Below, one piece after another: positions 51,755 through 60,896 of a stretch of DNA of 64,000 nt. Every line of letters starts with the position of its first letter. Position 1 is the stretch's first letter. A model generated the notes under the pieces. That model saw nothing but the letters and a program-made list of their open reading frames with translations. It searched no databases and was not told the origin of the DNA. Where the stretch lies: positions 515,963 through 579,962 of the forward strand of contig NZ_LT632435.1 of NCBI RefSeq assembly GCF_900119495.1. Direction: 5' to 3'. Source of the DNA: Arcanobacterium urinimassiliense. GTDB taxonomy: Bacteria; Actinomycetota; Actinomycetes; Actinomycetales; Actinomycetaceae. The translations under genes and the position numbers were made by a program.

Positions 51755-52813
51755 ATGCGGGTGAAAAAAATAGGGAGTGTGCTGGGGATACTGTGCCTCA
51801 GTTTGCTCTCTGCCTGTGCTACCCCTTCAACTAGTTCATCGGTAGATGCGCAGGTAGCTGCTTCGTCGAGTAGTGCAGCAGCATCTGATCTGCGCCAGGC
51901 TGTGCCGCGTACTAGTAATGGATCTGAGCCGATTTCTGAATTTGATCAGTGGTTAGCGCAGCGCGGGTCGGCAATACTACAATCTTTTGCGCCGGAAGTT
52001 TTTCCTGACTTTACAGCTGCACAAGTGCGAAATTTTCAGATTGGTAATTCGGTGCCGGTAGCTACGGTGCCGCAGCTGAAAGATGATAAACCGACCGCTA
52101 AAATTTTGCCCGGAAGGATAGCGCCGCTATTTTGGGAAGGCAAAGCTGTCGGTGCTTTATATGTGGAATTGGACGGGAAAGAAGCCGTCGATAAAAAAGT
52201 ATTTAGTGATGAAAAATTAGGAAAGATTGTGGCGGAGTATCAGCCTGCCCAAATAATCTTTTTTGATTCTCGCCTTGATTCTTGGTTCATAGCTGAAGAT
52301 GGCACAGTGCGGGCAGCGTGCCGCACTGGAGAAAAAATTGTCTTGGGGAAGATTCCCCTCCCAGATTTTTTGCATCAGCGTTCTCAGCTTTTGGCAGAGA
52401 ACCCGAAGATAAAAGAGATAACTGGAGAGAGTAGGCAGTTTTCGGCGGGGCGCCACGCACTCTGGCAGTTAATTTTAGTTGGGGCAGGAGCGCTTTCCCT
52501 AGTGGCAATTTCGCTGCTGTGGCTGCGTTGGGAAGTTTCTTATTTAGCTGATCGCCCCCAGGGAGAAGAGGCAGAGACGAGAAGAGAGAAAAAAGTAAAA
52601 GAAACTACTAAAAACCGTTTTCGCCGCGCTACTGCGCCGGTTTCTCTCTATCGGGCTGATTCTCTGCAGCGGAAAAAACCTCCGCCTCCGCCGCCGCATG
52701 CTGCCACCGCCGGCGATGCTAGTAGCGGGGAAAAGAGCGAGGGAAATAAGGGAAAGAATTTAGAATCTCAGCAGAAAGACGGCGAGAAAAATGACGAATT
52801 TTTTAACGATTGA
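51755..52813 (+). CDS. Unrecognised lipoprotein with a second membrane span
   Basis: I do not recognise a family for this 352-residue protein. The N-terminus has a type II signal with lipobox LSAC (Cys21), then a Ser/Ala-rich linker to about residue 45 and a mixed domain of about 180 residues. A hydrophobic span lies at about 236-257 (LWQLILVGAGALSLVAISLL). The C-terminal 90 residues are highly charged and Lys/Glu-rich, with a KKPPPPPPH run. If Cys21 is lipidated outside, the tail would face the cytosol. It sits between tsaE and tsaB, overlapping tsaB by 23 bases, so the two are translationally close. Function unknown. Confidence 0.7.
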   Translation: MRVKKIGSVLGILCLSLLSACATPSTSSSVDAQVAASSSSAAASDLRQAVPRTSNGSEPISEFDQWLAQRGSAILQSFAPEVFPDFTAAQVRNFQIGNSVPVATVPQLKDDKPTAKILPGRIAPLFWEGKAVGALYVELDGKEAVDKKVFSDEKLGKIVAEYQPAQIIFFDSRLDSWFIAEDGTVRAACRTGEKIVLGKIPLPDFLHQRSQLLAENPKIKEITGESRQFSAGRHALWQLILVGAGALSLVAISLLWLRWEVSYLADRPQGEEAETRREKKVKETTKNRFRRATAPVSLYRADSLQRKKPPPPPPHAATAGDASSGEKSEGNKGKNLESQQKDGEKNDEFFND

Positions 52814-53504
52814 TACTTCTGCCCAAGTAATAGTGGGTATTTGCGCAGAGAGACTCGGAGAAGTTAGCGAATTAGCCGTGGCACGTTCGGCAGATACGCG
52901 CCACCATGTGGAGGTGCTGACTCCGTTAGTGAAAACAGTTTTAGAGCAGGCAGATATCGCAAAGCCAGACGCGATAATTGCCGGCACTGGCCCAGCGCCT
53001 TTTACCGGTTTACGCGCTGGCTTGGTAACGGCGCGGACGCTGGCTGCCGCTTGGGATGTGCCTATCTACGGTCTTTCTTCTGCGGAAGTGTTGGCGCTAG
53101 CGGGCGCTAAAGCGGGCGGCAATATTGTAGAGTCGATAATCGATGCCCGCCGGAAAGAAGTTTACGCTTTGCGCGCGCGGGCTTTAGGCGCGGACGATAT
53201 TGAGGTGCTGCAGGAAGTGCGGGTGATTTCTCCGCAGTTATTGGCGGGCGAGTTGGAAAAAGATCCTGCTTTAGTGGTGTGTGCGGAAGCTGATCTCTAT
53301 GCTGATGAACTTCCTGGAGAGCGCATCGTAGCTGCGTGCACTCCAGCGGTCATGGTGCGTTTGTTGCGTTCGCGGCAGGCGCGAAGTGAAGCGGGAGAAA
53401 ATATTACTTTTTCGTTGCAGCCCCAGTATTTACGCCGCCCCGATGTGCAAGGTGGCAAAGCGCAGCCGCATTCTGCGGGCAACCCTTATGAGTTAAATAA
53501 TTAA
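52791..53504 (+). CDS. tsaB: tRNA t6A biosynthesis protein TsaB
   Basis: TsaB is the inactive Kae1-like partner that scaffolds TsaD and TsaE. The 237-residue protein opens MTNFLTIDTSAQVIVGICAE and has ADTRHHVEVLTPLVKTVLEQ and GTGPAPFTGLRAGLVTARTL, the family signature, near residue 67, then DARRKEVYALRAR. It overlaps the lipoprotein gene by 23 bases. tsaD does not follow here. Confidence 0.94.
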   Translation: MTNFLTIDTSAQVIVGICAERLGEVSELAVARSADTRHHVEVLTPLVKTVLEQADIAKPDAIIAGTGPAPFTGLRAGLVTARTLAAAWDVPIYGLSSAEVLALAGAKAGGNIVESIIDARRKEVYALRARALGADDIEVLQEVRVISPQLLAGELEKDPALVVCAEADLYADELPGERIVAACTPAVMVRLLRSRQARSEAGENITFSLQPQYLRRPDVQGGKAQPHSAGNPYELNN

Positions 53505-53547
53505 TCTGCGTGCCGGGGTGCGTAATACTCGCTAGATTGGGCAGCAA

Positions 53548-54030
53548 ATGCAGATAAAAAAAGTGGGGGCAGAATGGGCAGAAAGGTGTGCGCGTTTTGA
53601 TGCGCAGAATTTTGCTGCCGCTGCTTGGCCACTTTCTATTTGGGAAGCAGAATTACGTGCCCCACAAAGGCGCTATTTGATGATTCTAGATCCTCCCGCT
53701 CCTCATCAGAGTGTTGGGCGCTTAATTGCCTTAGGAGGAATCACTCTCAGTCCAGATGCTGATTTGCTTACTTTGAGTGTGGCGGCAGATAAACGGCGGC
53801 AGGGCTTAGCTACCCAATTACTGCATGCCTTATTGGCGGAGGCTGGGGCAGCGGGTACTGAGCAAGTATTTCTCGAAGTGCGCAAAAAAGATACCGGCGC
53901 CCAGCGTCTTTATCAGTCTTTCGGCTTTGAGAAAATCCATATCCGGCCGCATTATTATCCCGATGATGACGCGCTAATAATGCGTTTGCTGCTTTCTGGA
54001 AAATACGCAACTAAACTCTCACAGAATTAA
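53548..54030 (+). CDS. rimI: GNAT N-acetyltransferase, RimI-like
   Basis: This is probably the ribosomal protein bS18 N-terminal alanine acetyltransferase. The acetyl-CoA motif is VAADKRRQGLATQLLHALLA near residue 75, followed by VFLEVRKKDTGAQRLYQSFG and then FEKIHIRPHYYPDDDALIM, the RimI ending. The 160-residue length fits. It lies 43 bases after tsaB in the conserved tsaB-rimI order. Some actinobacterial RimI are fused to TsaD; this one is not. Confidence 0.88.
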   Translation: MQIKKVGAEWAERCARFDAQNFAAAAWPLSIWEAELRAPQRRYLMILDPPAPHQSVGRLIALGGITLSPDADLLTLSVAADKRRQGLATQLLHALLAEAGAAGTEQVFLEVRKKDTGAQRLYQSFGFEKIHIRPHYYPDDDALIMRLLLSGKYATKLSQN

Positions 54031-54084
54031 ATGTGATATTGGCCGGGTGGGCTCACCTCTATGAATGCCAGAGTTCAGGCTGAA

Positions 54085-54149
54085 AAAAGTGCCTAAGCTC
54101 TCTCATTTCGGCTCTGTACACCGTTCTTTTCCTTGATTTAGGCGCTTTT
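54085..54149 (+). terminator. Long-range inverted repeat between rimI and sdhC
   Basis: AAAAGTGCCTAA (54085-54096) pairs with TTAGGCGCTTTT (54138-54149) over 12 bp with one G-T, enclosing 41 bases. It could be the terminator of the nnr-rimI run or a control element for sdhC. No U-run beyond TTTT is present. Confidence 0.4.
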
Positions 54150-54188
54150 ACCTAGGTCAGAAGGCCAAAAATCTGATATTTTCAAGAT

Positions 54189-54902
54189 GTGTCTAATTCA
54201 TCTGTAACTAAACGTCGTGGCAAGCAAACCACAGTAGCACTTAAGGTGCTCATGGCTGCCACTGGTCTGATTTTTGTATTCTTTTTACTATTCCATATGT
54301 ATGGCAACTTAAAGGTGTTGGCCGGAGCAGAAGTTTACAATCACTATGCGGAATGGCTACATCAAGATTTGCTTTACCCGATTTTGCCTCATAAAGGCTT
54401 CCTTTGGATTATGCGGGTCACTTTGCTGCTCTGCATAGTGCTGCATATGTACTCTGCTATTACCCTCTGGCTTCGCGCTTCGAAAGCGCGCGGTAGCGCC
54501 TATAAAGTGCGCAGCGGTAAGAAGGTACGGGCAGGTAAATCCTATACGGCAGTGGTAATGCGCTGGGGTGGAGTAATAATCGCATTGTTTATTATCTTCC
54601 ACTTACTGCAGTTCACTACGCTTAATATCAGCGTGGGAGCAGAGAATTATGCGCTTATGACTCCTTATGAGCGGATGGTAGCGGCTTTCAATGTGCCGTG
54701 GCTCTACGCCTTCTATTTCATCGCTTTAGCAGCGGTAGGCCTACACATTCGTCATGGTGTGTGGTCGGCGCTGGCCACTCTTGGTCTTTCTTCCCGCACG
54801 AGAGAGCGTGCATTTAAGATAATTTCGGATATTGCTGCGCTCATGGTTTTCGTAGGCTTTATGGTGCCTCCGACGATGATCCTCACCGGGTTGATTTCTT
54901 AA
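54189..54902 (+). CDS. sdhC: Succinate dehydrogenase/fumarate reductase cytochrome b subunit
   Basis: This 237-residue membrane protein of five predicted spans anchors the complex and carries haem and menaquinone sites. Histidines in [30 protein letters not shown] and [10 protein letters not shown] lie in or by helices, as in the b558 family. GTG 54189 has no Shine-Dalgarno sequence; a TGATAT lies 11-16 bases upstream, so a leaderless start is possible. It is followed by sdhA after 14 bases. Confidence 0.92.
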   Translation: MSNSSVTKRRGKQTTVALKVLMAATGLIFVFFLLFHMYGNLKVLAGAEVYNHYAEWLHQDLLYPILPHKGFLWIMRVTLLLCIVLHMYSAITLWLRASKARGSAYKVRSGKKVRAGKSYTAVVMRWGGVIIALFIIFHLLQFTTLNISVGAENYALMTPYERMVAAFNVPWLYAFYFIALAAVGLHIRHGVWSALATLGLSSRTRERAFKIISDIAALMVFVGFMVPPTMILTGLIS

Positions 54903-54916
54903 GGACGGATTTACAA

Positions 54917-56887
54917 ATGAATGAAAATTTAGTGCAGGGTTTATACCGCGAGGGTGAAGCCTTAAAAGATACGAAAGTACCGACGGGTCCCTTGGAGAAG
55001 CGCTGGCAGCAGCGGCAGTTTACGGCTAAGCTGGTGAATCCCGCTAACCGCCGGAAGCGTTCAATTATTATGGTTGGCACCGGCCTTGCTGGTGGTGCTG
55101 GAGCAGCTTCGCTCGGAGAAATGGGCTATCACGTAAAAGCCTTCTTCTACCAGGATTCGGCGCGCCGTGCCCACTCCATTGCGGCACAGGGCGGAATAAA
55201 TGCTGCTAAGAACTATAAGAACGACAACGATTCCACTTATCGGCTTTTCTACGACACGATTAAAGGTGGCGATTTCCGGGCGCGGGAATCTAATGTATAC
55301 CGCTTAGCGGAAGTTTCAGCCAATATTATTGATCAGTGCGTAGCACAGGGAGTACCTTTCGCTCGTGAATACGGCGGCTTATTAGATAACCGCTCTTTCG
55401 GTGGCGTGCAGGTATCTCGTACTTTCTATGCCCGTGGCCAGACCGGTCAGCAGCTGTTGATTGGCGCTTATCAGGCATTGATGCGCCAAGCACATGCTGG
55501 TACGGTAGAGCTCTTTAGCCGCCACGAAATGATTGATTTAGTGGTTATTGACGGCCGGGCGCGCGGTATCGTGGCGCGCGATATGGTCACTGGAGAAATT
55601 GAGACGCATATTGCTGATGCGGTAGTACTCGCTACCGGCGGATATGGCAATGTATTCTTCCTCTCCACCAACGCCATGGGCTGCAATGCGACTGCAATTT
55701 GGCGGGCACACCGGCGCGGCGCTTATTTCGCCAACCCGTGCTACACCCAGATTCACCCCACCTGTATTCCCCAGCACGGAGAATCGCAATCGAAGCTGAC
55801 CTTGATGTCGGAGTCGCTGCGTAACGACGGGCGGATTTGGGTGCCGAAGAAGGCAGAAGATTGTAAGAAGGATCCGCGTGATATTCCGGAAGAAGATCGC
55901 GATTACTACTTGGAGCGCATCTATCCTTCGTTCGGAAATCTGGTACCCCGCGATATTGCTTCGCGGCAGGCAAAGAATATGTGCGACGAAGGTCGTGGTG
56001 TGGGTCCGGAGATCGGAGGAGTTTCCCGCGGCGTTTACTTAGATTTCGCAGAGCCAATTGCTCGGCTCGGCAAAGAGCAAGTATCGGCTAAGTACGGCAA
56101 CCTCTTCGATATGTATGAGCGTATTACCGGCGAAGATCCTTATGAAGTACCGATGCGTATTTACCCGGCTGTTCACTACACGATGGGCGGCCTGTGGGTA
56201 GATTACGATCTGGAATCCACTATTCCGGGCTTGTACGTGGCGGGCGAAGCTAACTTCTCCGATCACGGAGCAAACCGGCTGGGAGCTTCGGCTCTTATGC
56301 AGGGGCTAGCGGATGGATACTTCGTACTTCCGAATACGATTAATGATTATCTGGCAAATAATAGCTTCCCCGAAGTAGCGCCGGATAATCCGGAGTTGCA
56401 AGAGATTCTGAAAGAAAATAAGGAACGTTTCGATCACCTCATTTCTAATGAGGGCAATCGTTCGGTGGATTCTTTCCACAAAGAACTCGGCCACATTATG
56501 TGGGAATACTGCGGTATGGAGCGTAATGAAGCTGGCTTGAAGAAAGCTATTGCCGAGATTCGGAAGTTGCGTGCAGAGTTCTGGAAGAATGTGCGCGTAC
56601 CGGGCGGTAAATTTGAGCTCAACCAGTCTTTGGAGAAAGCCGGCCGCGTAGCTGATTTCTTCGAGCTGGGCGAGTTAATGTGTATCGATGCTCTCCATCG
56701 GAACGAATCGTGTGGCGGTCATTTCCGCTCCGAATCGCAGACGGAAGAGGGTGAAGCTCTGCGGCATGATGATGAATATGCATACGTAGCCGCGTGGGAG
56801 TGGGCGGGTGAAAATGAGGCACCTGTCTTACACAAGGAAGATCTCAACTACGAATTTGTCGAAATGAAGCAGCGGAGTTACAAGTGA
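54917..56887 (+). CDS. sdhA: Succinate dehydrogenase/fumarate reductase flavoprotein subunit
   Basis: This catalytic subunit oxidises succinate or reduces fumarate with covalent FAD. The 656-residue protein has the FAD fold [19 protein letters not shown] near residue 52, the flavinylation region with His in [15 protein letters not shown] near 88, and the active-site segments [12 protein letters not shown] and [12 protein letters not shown]. The C-terminal [19 protein letters not shown] is typical. The three-gene CAB order resembles the B. subtilis and Wolinella type. Direction of the reaction cannot be told from sequence. It overlaps sdhB by four bases. Confidence 0.95.
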   Translation: MNENLVQGLYREGEALKDTKVPTGPLEKRWQQRQFTAKLVNPANRRKRSIIMVGTGLAGGAGAASLGEMGYHVKAFFYQDSARRAHSIAAQGGINAAKNYKNDNDSTYRLFYDTIKGGDFRARESNVYRLAEVSANIIDQCVAQGVPFAREYGGLLDNRSFGGVQVSRTFYARGQTGQQLLIGAYQALMRQAHAGTVELFSRHEMIDLVVIDGRARGIVARDMVTGEIETHIADAVVLATGGYGNVFFLSTNAMGCNATAIWRAHRRGAYFANPCYTQIHPTCIPQHGESQSKLTLMSESLRNDGRIWVPKKAEDCKKDPRDIPEEDRDYYLERIYPSFGNLVPRDIASRQAKNMCDEGRGVGPEIGGVSRGVYLDFAEPIARLGKEQVSAKYGNLFDMYERITGEDPYEVPMRIYPAVHYTMGGLWVDYDLESTIPGLYVAGEANFSDHGANRLGASALMQGLADGYFVLPNTINDYLANNSFPEVAPDNPELQEILKENKERFDHLISNEGNRSVDSFHKELGHIMWEYCGMERNEAGLKKAIAEIRKLRAEFWKNVRVPGGKFELNQSLEKAGRVADFFELGELMCIDALHRNESCGGHFRSESQTEEGEALRHDDEYAYVAAWEWAGENEAPVLHKEDLNYEFVEMKQRSYK

Positions 56888-57618
56888 AAATTAATCTCGA
56901 ATACTGGCGGCAAAACGGACCTGCTGATAAGGGTCATTTTGAAACGCATACGATTGAAAACGTCGATGAGACAGCCTCTTTCCTCGAAATGCTCGATCAG
57001 CTGAACGAAGAGCTTTTCGCGGAAGGAAAAGAGCCGGTAGCTTTCGACTCTGACTGTCGTGAAGGCATTTGCGGGCAGTGTGGATTAGTAATAAACGGCG
57101 ATCCGCATGGTCCAGAAGTGACTACTACTTGCCAGCTACATATGCGGCATTTCCAAGATGGCGACACCATTACTATTGAGCCGTGGCGTTCTACCGGTTT
57201 CCCGGTGCTGCGCGATTTGGTAGTAGACCGGACTGCTTTTGACCGCATCGTGCAGGCTGGTGGATATATTTCTGTAAATACGGGAGCTGCGCCGGATGCA
57301 CACGCTACCCCGGTGGCGAAGCCTAAGGCAGATAAAGCTTTTGAAGTAGCTGCTTGTATTGGCTGTGGCGCGTGCGTGGCAGCTTGCCCGAATGGTTCGG
57401 CAATGCTTTTCACCTCGGCAAAGGTAGTGCATTTAGGTCTGCTTCCGCAGGGGCAACCCGAGCGGAAAGAGCGTGTAGTAAATATGCTCGCGCAGCATGA
57501 TGCAGAAGGCTTTGGTGGTTGTACTAATGTGGGTGCTTGTGCAGAGGCTTGCCCCAAGCAGGTGCCACTAGAGTTTATCTCGATGTTGAATCGTGATTTG
57601 ATTTGCGCCTCGGTATAG
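56884..57618 (+). CDS. sdhB: Succinate dehydrogenase/fumarate reductase iron-sulfur subunit
   Basis: This 244-residue electron-transfer subunit starts at GTG 56884 inside the sdhA stop. The 2Fe-2S site is [10 protein letters not shown] with a later Cys in TTTCQLH. Two further clusters use [12 protein letters not shown] near residue 157 and [20 protein letters not shown] near 211. The order and spacing match the b558-type complex. A perfect terminator follows. Confidence 0.96.
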   Translation: MKINLEYWRQNGPADKGHFETHTIENVDETASFLEMLDQLNEELFAEGKEPVAFDSDCREGICGQCGLVINGDPHGPEVTTTCQLHMRHFQDGDTITIEPWRSTGFPVLRDLVVDRTAFDRIVQAGGYISVNTGAAPDAHATPVAKPKADKAFEVAACIGCGACVAACPNGSAMLFTSAKVVHLGLLPQGQPERKERVVNMLAQHDAEGFGGCTNVGACAEACPKQVPLEFISMLNRDLICASV

Positions 57619-57677
57619 AGAAGCATTTCTGAGCAAACTGGTACTGCCATATAGGCGGTAAAAGATTGCTGATTCTT

Positions 57678-57711
57678 CTGGAGGGCGAGCGGTGTACCGC
57701 TCGCCCTCCAG
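57678..57711. terminator. Palindromic terminator between sdhB and the convergent methyltransferase gene
   Basis: CTGGAGGGCGAGCGGT (57678-57693) pairs perfectly with ACCGCTCGCCCTCCAG (57696-57711), 16 bp. It lies between converging genes and could act both ways; the T-runs are short (CATTTAC). Confidence 0.85.
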
Positions 57712-57728
57712 CATTTACAGGCGGTAGT

Positions 57729-58922
57729 TTAGACCTGCAGCCGGCTACAGAGCAAAATATGCGGCTTTCCAGCTAGTGGAGTGGAGATTAAAGTGGCGCT
57801 CCCTGGGAGGGAAGAATCTAAATGTAGCTGCCGTCGATATTCTTCCGGCACGAGCGCAGTGCCACGCTTCTTTATTTCTACTCTTCCTATGCCGTGGGAG
57901 CGCAGTGCCGCTTGCACTATTTTAGGCCGCGGTTTGAGCACTTCTTGGATACGGAAACCACTTAAAAAAGGTGAAAAAATCGGATCTGCTCCAGTTAGAT
58001 AAGCAATCTGGGCGGATACCGGCCGCAGCTGCTGCGCTTTTGCTAGAGAGGCAATCGCTCCGGCGCGAATAATAGCCGGATCTGGTTCGTAAATAAATTC
58101 TGCGAGGGGAGCTGGCTCTAGCATTTCTGCTGGTTGCTGTGGATTTTTTCCATCTGCCTGGTAGGAATATTCGCCATCAGGAGTAATTACGAGTGCGCTC
58201 CGCCCAGGTTCTATACCTGCTCCCATCCAAATCACAGCTTCTGCCAGTTCCCGCGTTTCACTAATCCACTGCACATGGGCAGACGCAGGTAGTAAGGCAT
58301 AATCAATACCGGGAGCTACTTTTATTCCCGAAAGTGGATAGCGCTGTGCAAGCGCAATTGCGTGTTCTAAACTGGGTTGCCAGTGAGCTGGATTTTTTAT
58401 ACGCTTTCCAGCGGCTCGGCGAGCAGGGTCTATCCAAATCGTATCTGCTCCGAGAGCAGCTAAATCTAAATCATTGGCATCTGCTTCGATTACGCGAGCA
58501 GTGGGGAAAGCCGCTAAATTGTGCCGCGCTGCGGCCGCTGCTTCGCCGTCTTTTTCAATTGCCGTTACAGCAATTCCAGCGGCAGCAAAGCTCCGTGCGT
58601 CGGCGCCAATTCCACAGCCAAAATCGAGCAGTTTCTGGGCGCCGTGCTTCCGCAAAAAATCTGCATGTGCAGTTGCTATGCTGGCGCGAGTCGCCTGTTC
58701 TAATCCGGCTGCGGTAAAGAGCATCTGCGCTGCCGAATCTCCAAATTTCTCGGTGGCACGGGCGCGGAGCCGAGATTGTGTGAGCGCAGCAGAAATTAAA
58801 TCGCTATCGAAGCCGCGCTTTCGTAATTGATTGTGGAGCGAAAATACTTGCGCCGCATCGTATACCGGTAACTCGGCGAGAAGTTGCTGCCCTGGTGCGC
58901 TAGCTAAATCCTGAATATGCAC
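57729..58922 (-). CDS. Class I SAM-dependent methyltransferase with THUMP-like C-terminus
   Basis: This 397-residue protein has the SAM motif LLDFGCGIGADARSFAAAG near residue 97, VTAIEKDGEAAAAARHNLA (motif II, acidic end) and TIWIDPARRAAGKRI, a DPAR catalytic-type loop. The C-terminal 100 residues (LKPRPKIVQAALRSHGIGRV, then EIKKRGTALVPEEYRR) match the THUMP-like domain seen in actinobacterial proteins of this kind. RNA is a likely substrate but the target is unknown. It is convergent with sdhB, and it reads away from groES. Confidence 0.85.
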   Translation of the reverse strand: MHIQDLASAPGQQLLAELPVYDAAQVFSLHNQLRKRGFDSDLISAALTQSRLRARATEKFGDSAAQMLFTAAGLEQATRASIATAHADFLRKHGAQKLLDFGCGIGADARSFAAAGIAVTAIEKDGEAAAAARHNLAAFPTARVIEADANDLDLAALGADTIWIDPARRAAGKRIKNPAHWQPSLEHAIALAQRYPLSGIKVAPGIDYALLPASAHVQWISETRELAEAVIWMGAGIEPGRSALVITPDGEYSYQADGKNPQQPAEMLEPAPLAEFIYEPDPAIIRAGAIASLAKAQQLRPVSAQIAYLTGADPIFSPFLSGFRIQEVLKPRPKIVQAALRSHGIGRVEIKKRGTALVPEEYRRQLHLDSSLPGSATLISTPLAGKPHILLCSRLQV

Positions 58923-59088
58923 AATTCTATTTTCGCATATACGAGAAGAATTTTTATTTAGTGCTGTTTAGGGTACGGGGTGTATTGGGGCAGGGAGGTG
59001 TTATTGAGGTGGGGAGGTGTTATTGAGGTGGGGGGATGTTGTTGAAGATAGGAAGGCGTTCGCAGATAGCGAGTTTTTCCGCATTTTC
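58923..59088 (+). repeat. Region upstream of groES with 19-bp tandem repeats
   Basis: The gene-free stretch between the methyltransferase start and the CIRCE element holds a G-rich tandem repeat. A 19-base unit beginning GGGAGGTGTTATTGAGGTG occurs at 58993-59011 and exactly again at 59012-59030; a third, degenerate copy (GGGGGATGTTGTTGAAG) follows to about 59049. Confidence 0.85.
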
Positions 59089-59113
59089 TGGCACTCAAAT
59101 TGACCGAGTGCCA
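59089..59113. promoter_or_regulatory. CIRCE operator upstream of groES
   Basis: TGGCACTC (59089-59096), nine bases, then GAGTGCCA (59106-59113) matches the CIRCE consensus (TTAGCACTC-N9-GAGTGCTAA) except at the arm ends. HrcA binds this element to repress chaperone genes under normal conditions. It lies 117 bases before the groES start. Confidence 0.9.
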
Positions 59114-59230
59114 ATTTCCGCTTAGAGTAAGTTATGTAGCAAGTGCTACGCCCTGGATTGGGCTCGGCCCCCGCGACGGCGGGTCCACTAGGTTCGTTAA
59201 AAAGATACGAGTTTAGAAAAGGGGGACCGC

Positions 59231-59527
59231 ATGTCGGTATCCATTAAGCCCCTCGAGGATCGGATTGTTATCCAACAAGTCGAGGCTGAAGAAAAGACTG
59301 CTTCGGGAATTGTGCTTCCGGGTAGCGCGCAGGAAAAGCCACAGGAAGGTGTAGTCATTGCTGTAGGCCCCGGCCGCATCGATGACAATGGCAACCGCGT
59401 ACCGTTAGATATCGCAGCTGGCGATACGGTGATTTATTCCCGTTACGGCGGTACGGAAATCAAGTACGGAGAAGACGAATACATTATTCTTTCCGCACGC
59501 GATATCCTCGCTAAGGTAGAGCACTAA
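59231..59527 (+). CDS. groES: Co-chaperonin GroES
   Basis: This 98-residue heptameric lid for GroEL starts at ATG 59231 after [33 protein letters not shown], the mobile loop [17 protein letters not shown] and [17 protein letters not shown] are diagnostic. The gene stands alone: a strong terminator follows at once and groEL is not here. HrcA control is expected from the CIRCE element. Confidence 0.97.
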   Translation: MSVSIKPLEDRIVIQQVEAEEKTASGIVLPGSAQEKPQEGVVIAVGPGRIDDNGNRVPLDIAAGDTVIYSRYGGTEIKYGEDEYIILSARDILAKVEH

Positions 59528-59536
59528 AAATTTTTT

Positions 59537-59573
59537 ATGGGGGCAGAGCTTCTCGCTCTGCCCCCATTTTTTA
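59537..59573. terminator. Terminator after groES, also usable by the SGNH hydrolase gene
   Basis: ATGGGGGCAGAGC (59537-59549) pairs perfectly with GCTCTGCCCCCAT (59555-59567), followed by TTTTTT; the left flank AAAAATTTTTT gives a U-run for the minus strand too. It is a bidirectional terminator between convergent genes. Confidence 0.95.
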
Positions 59574-59601
59574 TGCCCAAAATTGCGCTATTCGCAGTTT
59601 A

Positions 59602-60705
59602 TTAGCGATGGGTACGTAGGTATTCGCTCAGCACCGCTGCTTCTGCATCCCAGCCAGCTTGATTCGGGTGGATATATCCCATAATTGGCCCGCCTTGGAA
59701 AGGTGGATTAATCCAGGTATTAGCTTGGGAACCATAACGATATGGATTCATGCCGTGCCCGGCAAAAGCCGTGCGTATATCCACTAGATGGTAGCGCTGT
59801 GAAGCAGTTTTTTGATTCATATCGGCGATTAGATTGCTTTGCATTTGCGTATAGTCTTGCTGCATCTTCTGCAGTTTTGCGCCGAAATCGTACCAAGCGA
59901 AAGCATTTTCTGGCACTAGATAGTTGCCAGTATTAATTAAATCCGGGTAGGAGAGAAGATATACCTCTGCATTACCTTGCGAATTTTTCTCTATCGCATC
60001 TAGTACAGCTGTGACGCGCTGTCCAGCTTCGTTACGCAATATATTCTCCGAATAGTTCATCTGCTTATCGCAAAGCTGCCCCGAACGCATTACCAAGCAC
60101 TTAACCGCAATGCCGAAGAAATCAGCATCGTTGCCGCCGATGGTTAAAAATACTATATCCGTATCGGGAGTAACGGCTTCTATCTGCATCTTATTGTGCA
60201 GGCGGCACTCCAAGGTAGCGGTGTAGATATTACCAGCGGGGGCCGGAGCTACCCGCCGGTATTCCCATTCTCCGTTCTCAAGTGGTACTTCGCCACACAT
60301 CTGCGCTGCTTCTACGCGTTTTTGCCACTCAGCGCTTTGGTCGGGATATTCCGAGCGTGGCAGGTAATAAGCCTTAGTAATGCTCTTCTTCGCCATTCCT
60401 AAAGTGGAGATATCTTGGGCTCTTTCCACTAAATCGGCAGCTACTGCACCAGAGCAAGCCACATTCTTATAGGAGGCACCTAACTCCTTTGCCACCTGTG
60501 CTCCATAATTGGTAGTAGAGCGGGAGCAATCACTCTCGTATACTCCAGCCGAACCGTTTCCGGCTGAATAAGAATCGCCCAGCTGGACAATATTCAGTGG
60601 TTCCGCTCCTTGGGCACTGCTGGCTACTACTCCCAGCCCGATAGTCATTCCGAACAGAGCTAGAGTGGAAATTCCGGCTCCGAAAATTTTAGTTTTTTTC
60701 TGCAT
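59602..60705 (-). CDS. Secreted SGNH/GDSL hydrolase
   Basis: This 367-residue exported esterase/lipase-like protein has a signal peptide (about 1-33, hydrophobic core then SSAQGA). The nucleophile block is IVQLGDSYSAGNGSAG near residue 40, block III is TIGGNDADFF near 187, and the catalytic His is in GYIHPNQAGWDAEA near 350. Cysteines in ESDCSRS and NVACSGA may pair. The substrate is unknown; lipid or wall-polymer acyl esters are possible. GGGAG precedes the ATG and TTTATA on the plus strand (60744-60749) gives a minus -10 TATAAA. Confidence 0.88.
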   Translation of the reverse strand: MQKKTKIFGAGISTLALFGMTIGLGVVASSAQGAEPLNIVQLGDSYSAGNGSAGVYESDCSRSTTNYGAQVAKELGASYKNVACSGAVAADLVERAQDISTLGMAKKSITKAYYLPRSEYPDQSAEWQKRVEAAQMCGEVPLENGEWEYRRVAPAPAGNIYTATLECRLHNKMQIEAVTPDTDIVFLTIGGNDADFFGIAVKCLVMRSGQLCDKQMNYSENILRNEAGQRVTAVLDAIEKNSQGNAEVYLLSYPDLINTGNYLVPENAFAWYDFGAKLQKMQQDYTQMQSNLIADMNQKTASQRYHLVDIRTAFAGHGMNPYRYGSQANTWINPPFQGGPIMGYIHPNQAGWDAEAAVLSEYLRTHR

Positions 60706-60836
60706 TTATGCTCCCTTGCTGCAGATAAAGAAAATTTCATTGCTTTATACTACAGATAGTACTAGGTAGCGCAAAAAAATGGTAAATATACAGGGAGTAT
60801 TTAGCCAATACTCGGCTTACATATATTAATTTCGGG

Positions 60837-60884
60837 TATTGCCTTTATTTCAGTATTAAATATTGCCCTTATTCTGGAATTAAA
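60837..60884 (+). repeat. Imperfect 24-bp tandem duplication
   Basis: The two adjacent 24-base units at 60837-60860 and 60861-60884 both start TATTGCC and end ATTAAA, with 19 of 24 positions equal. They lie in the 211-base AT-rich gap between the SGNH gene start and whiB. No gene or clear terminator is seen there. Confidence 0.75.
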
Positions 60885-60896
60885 TTAGGTACTTAC

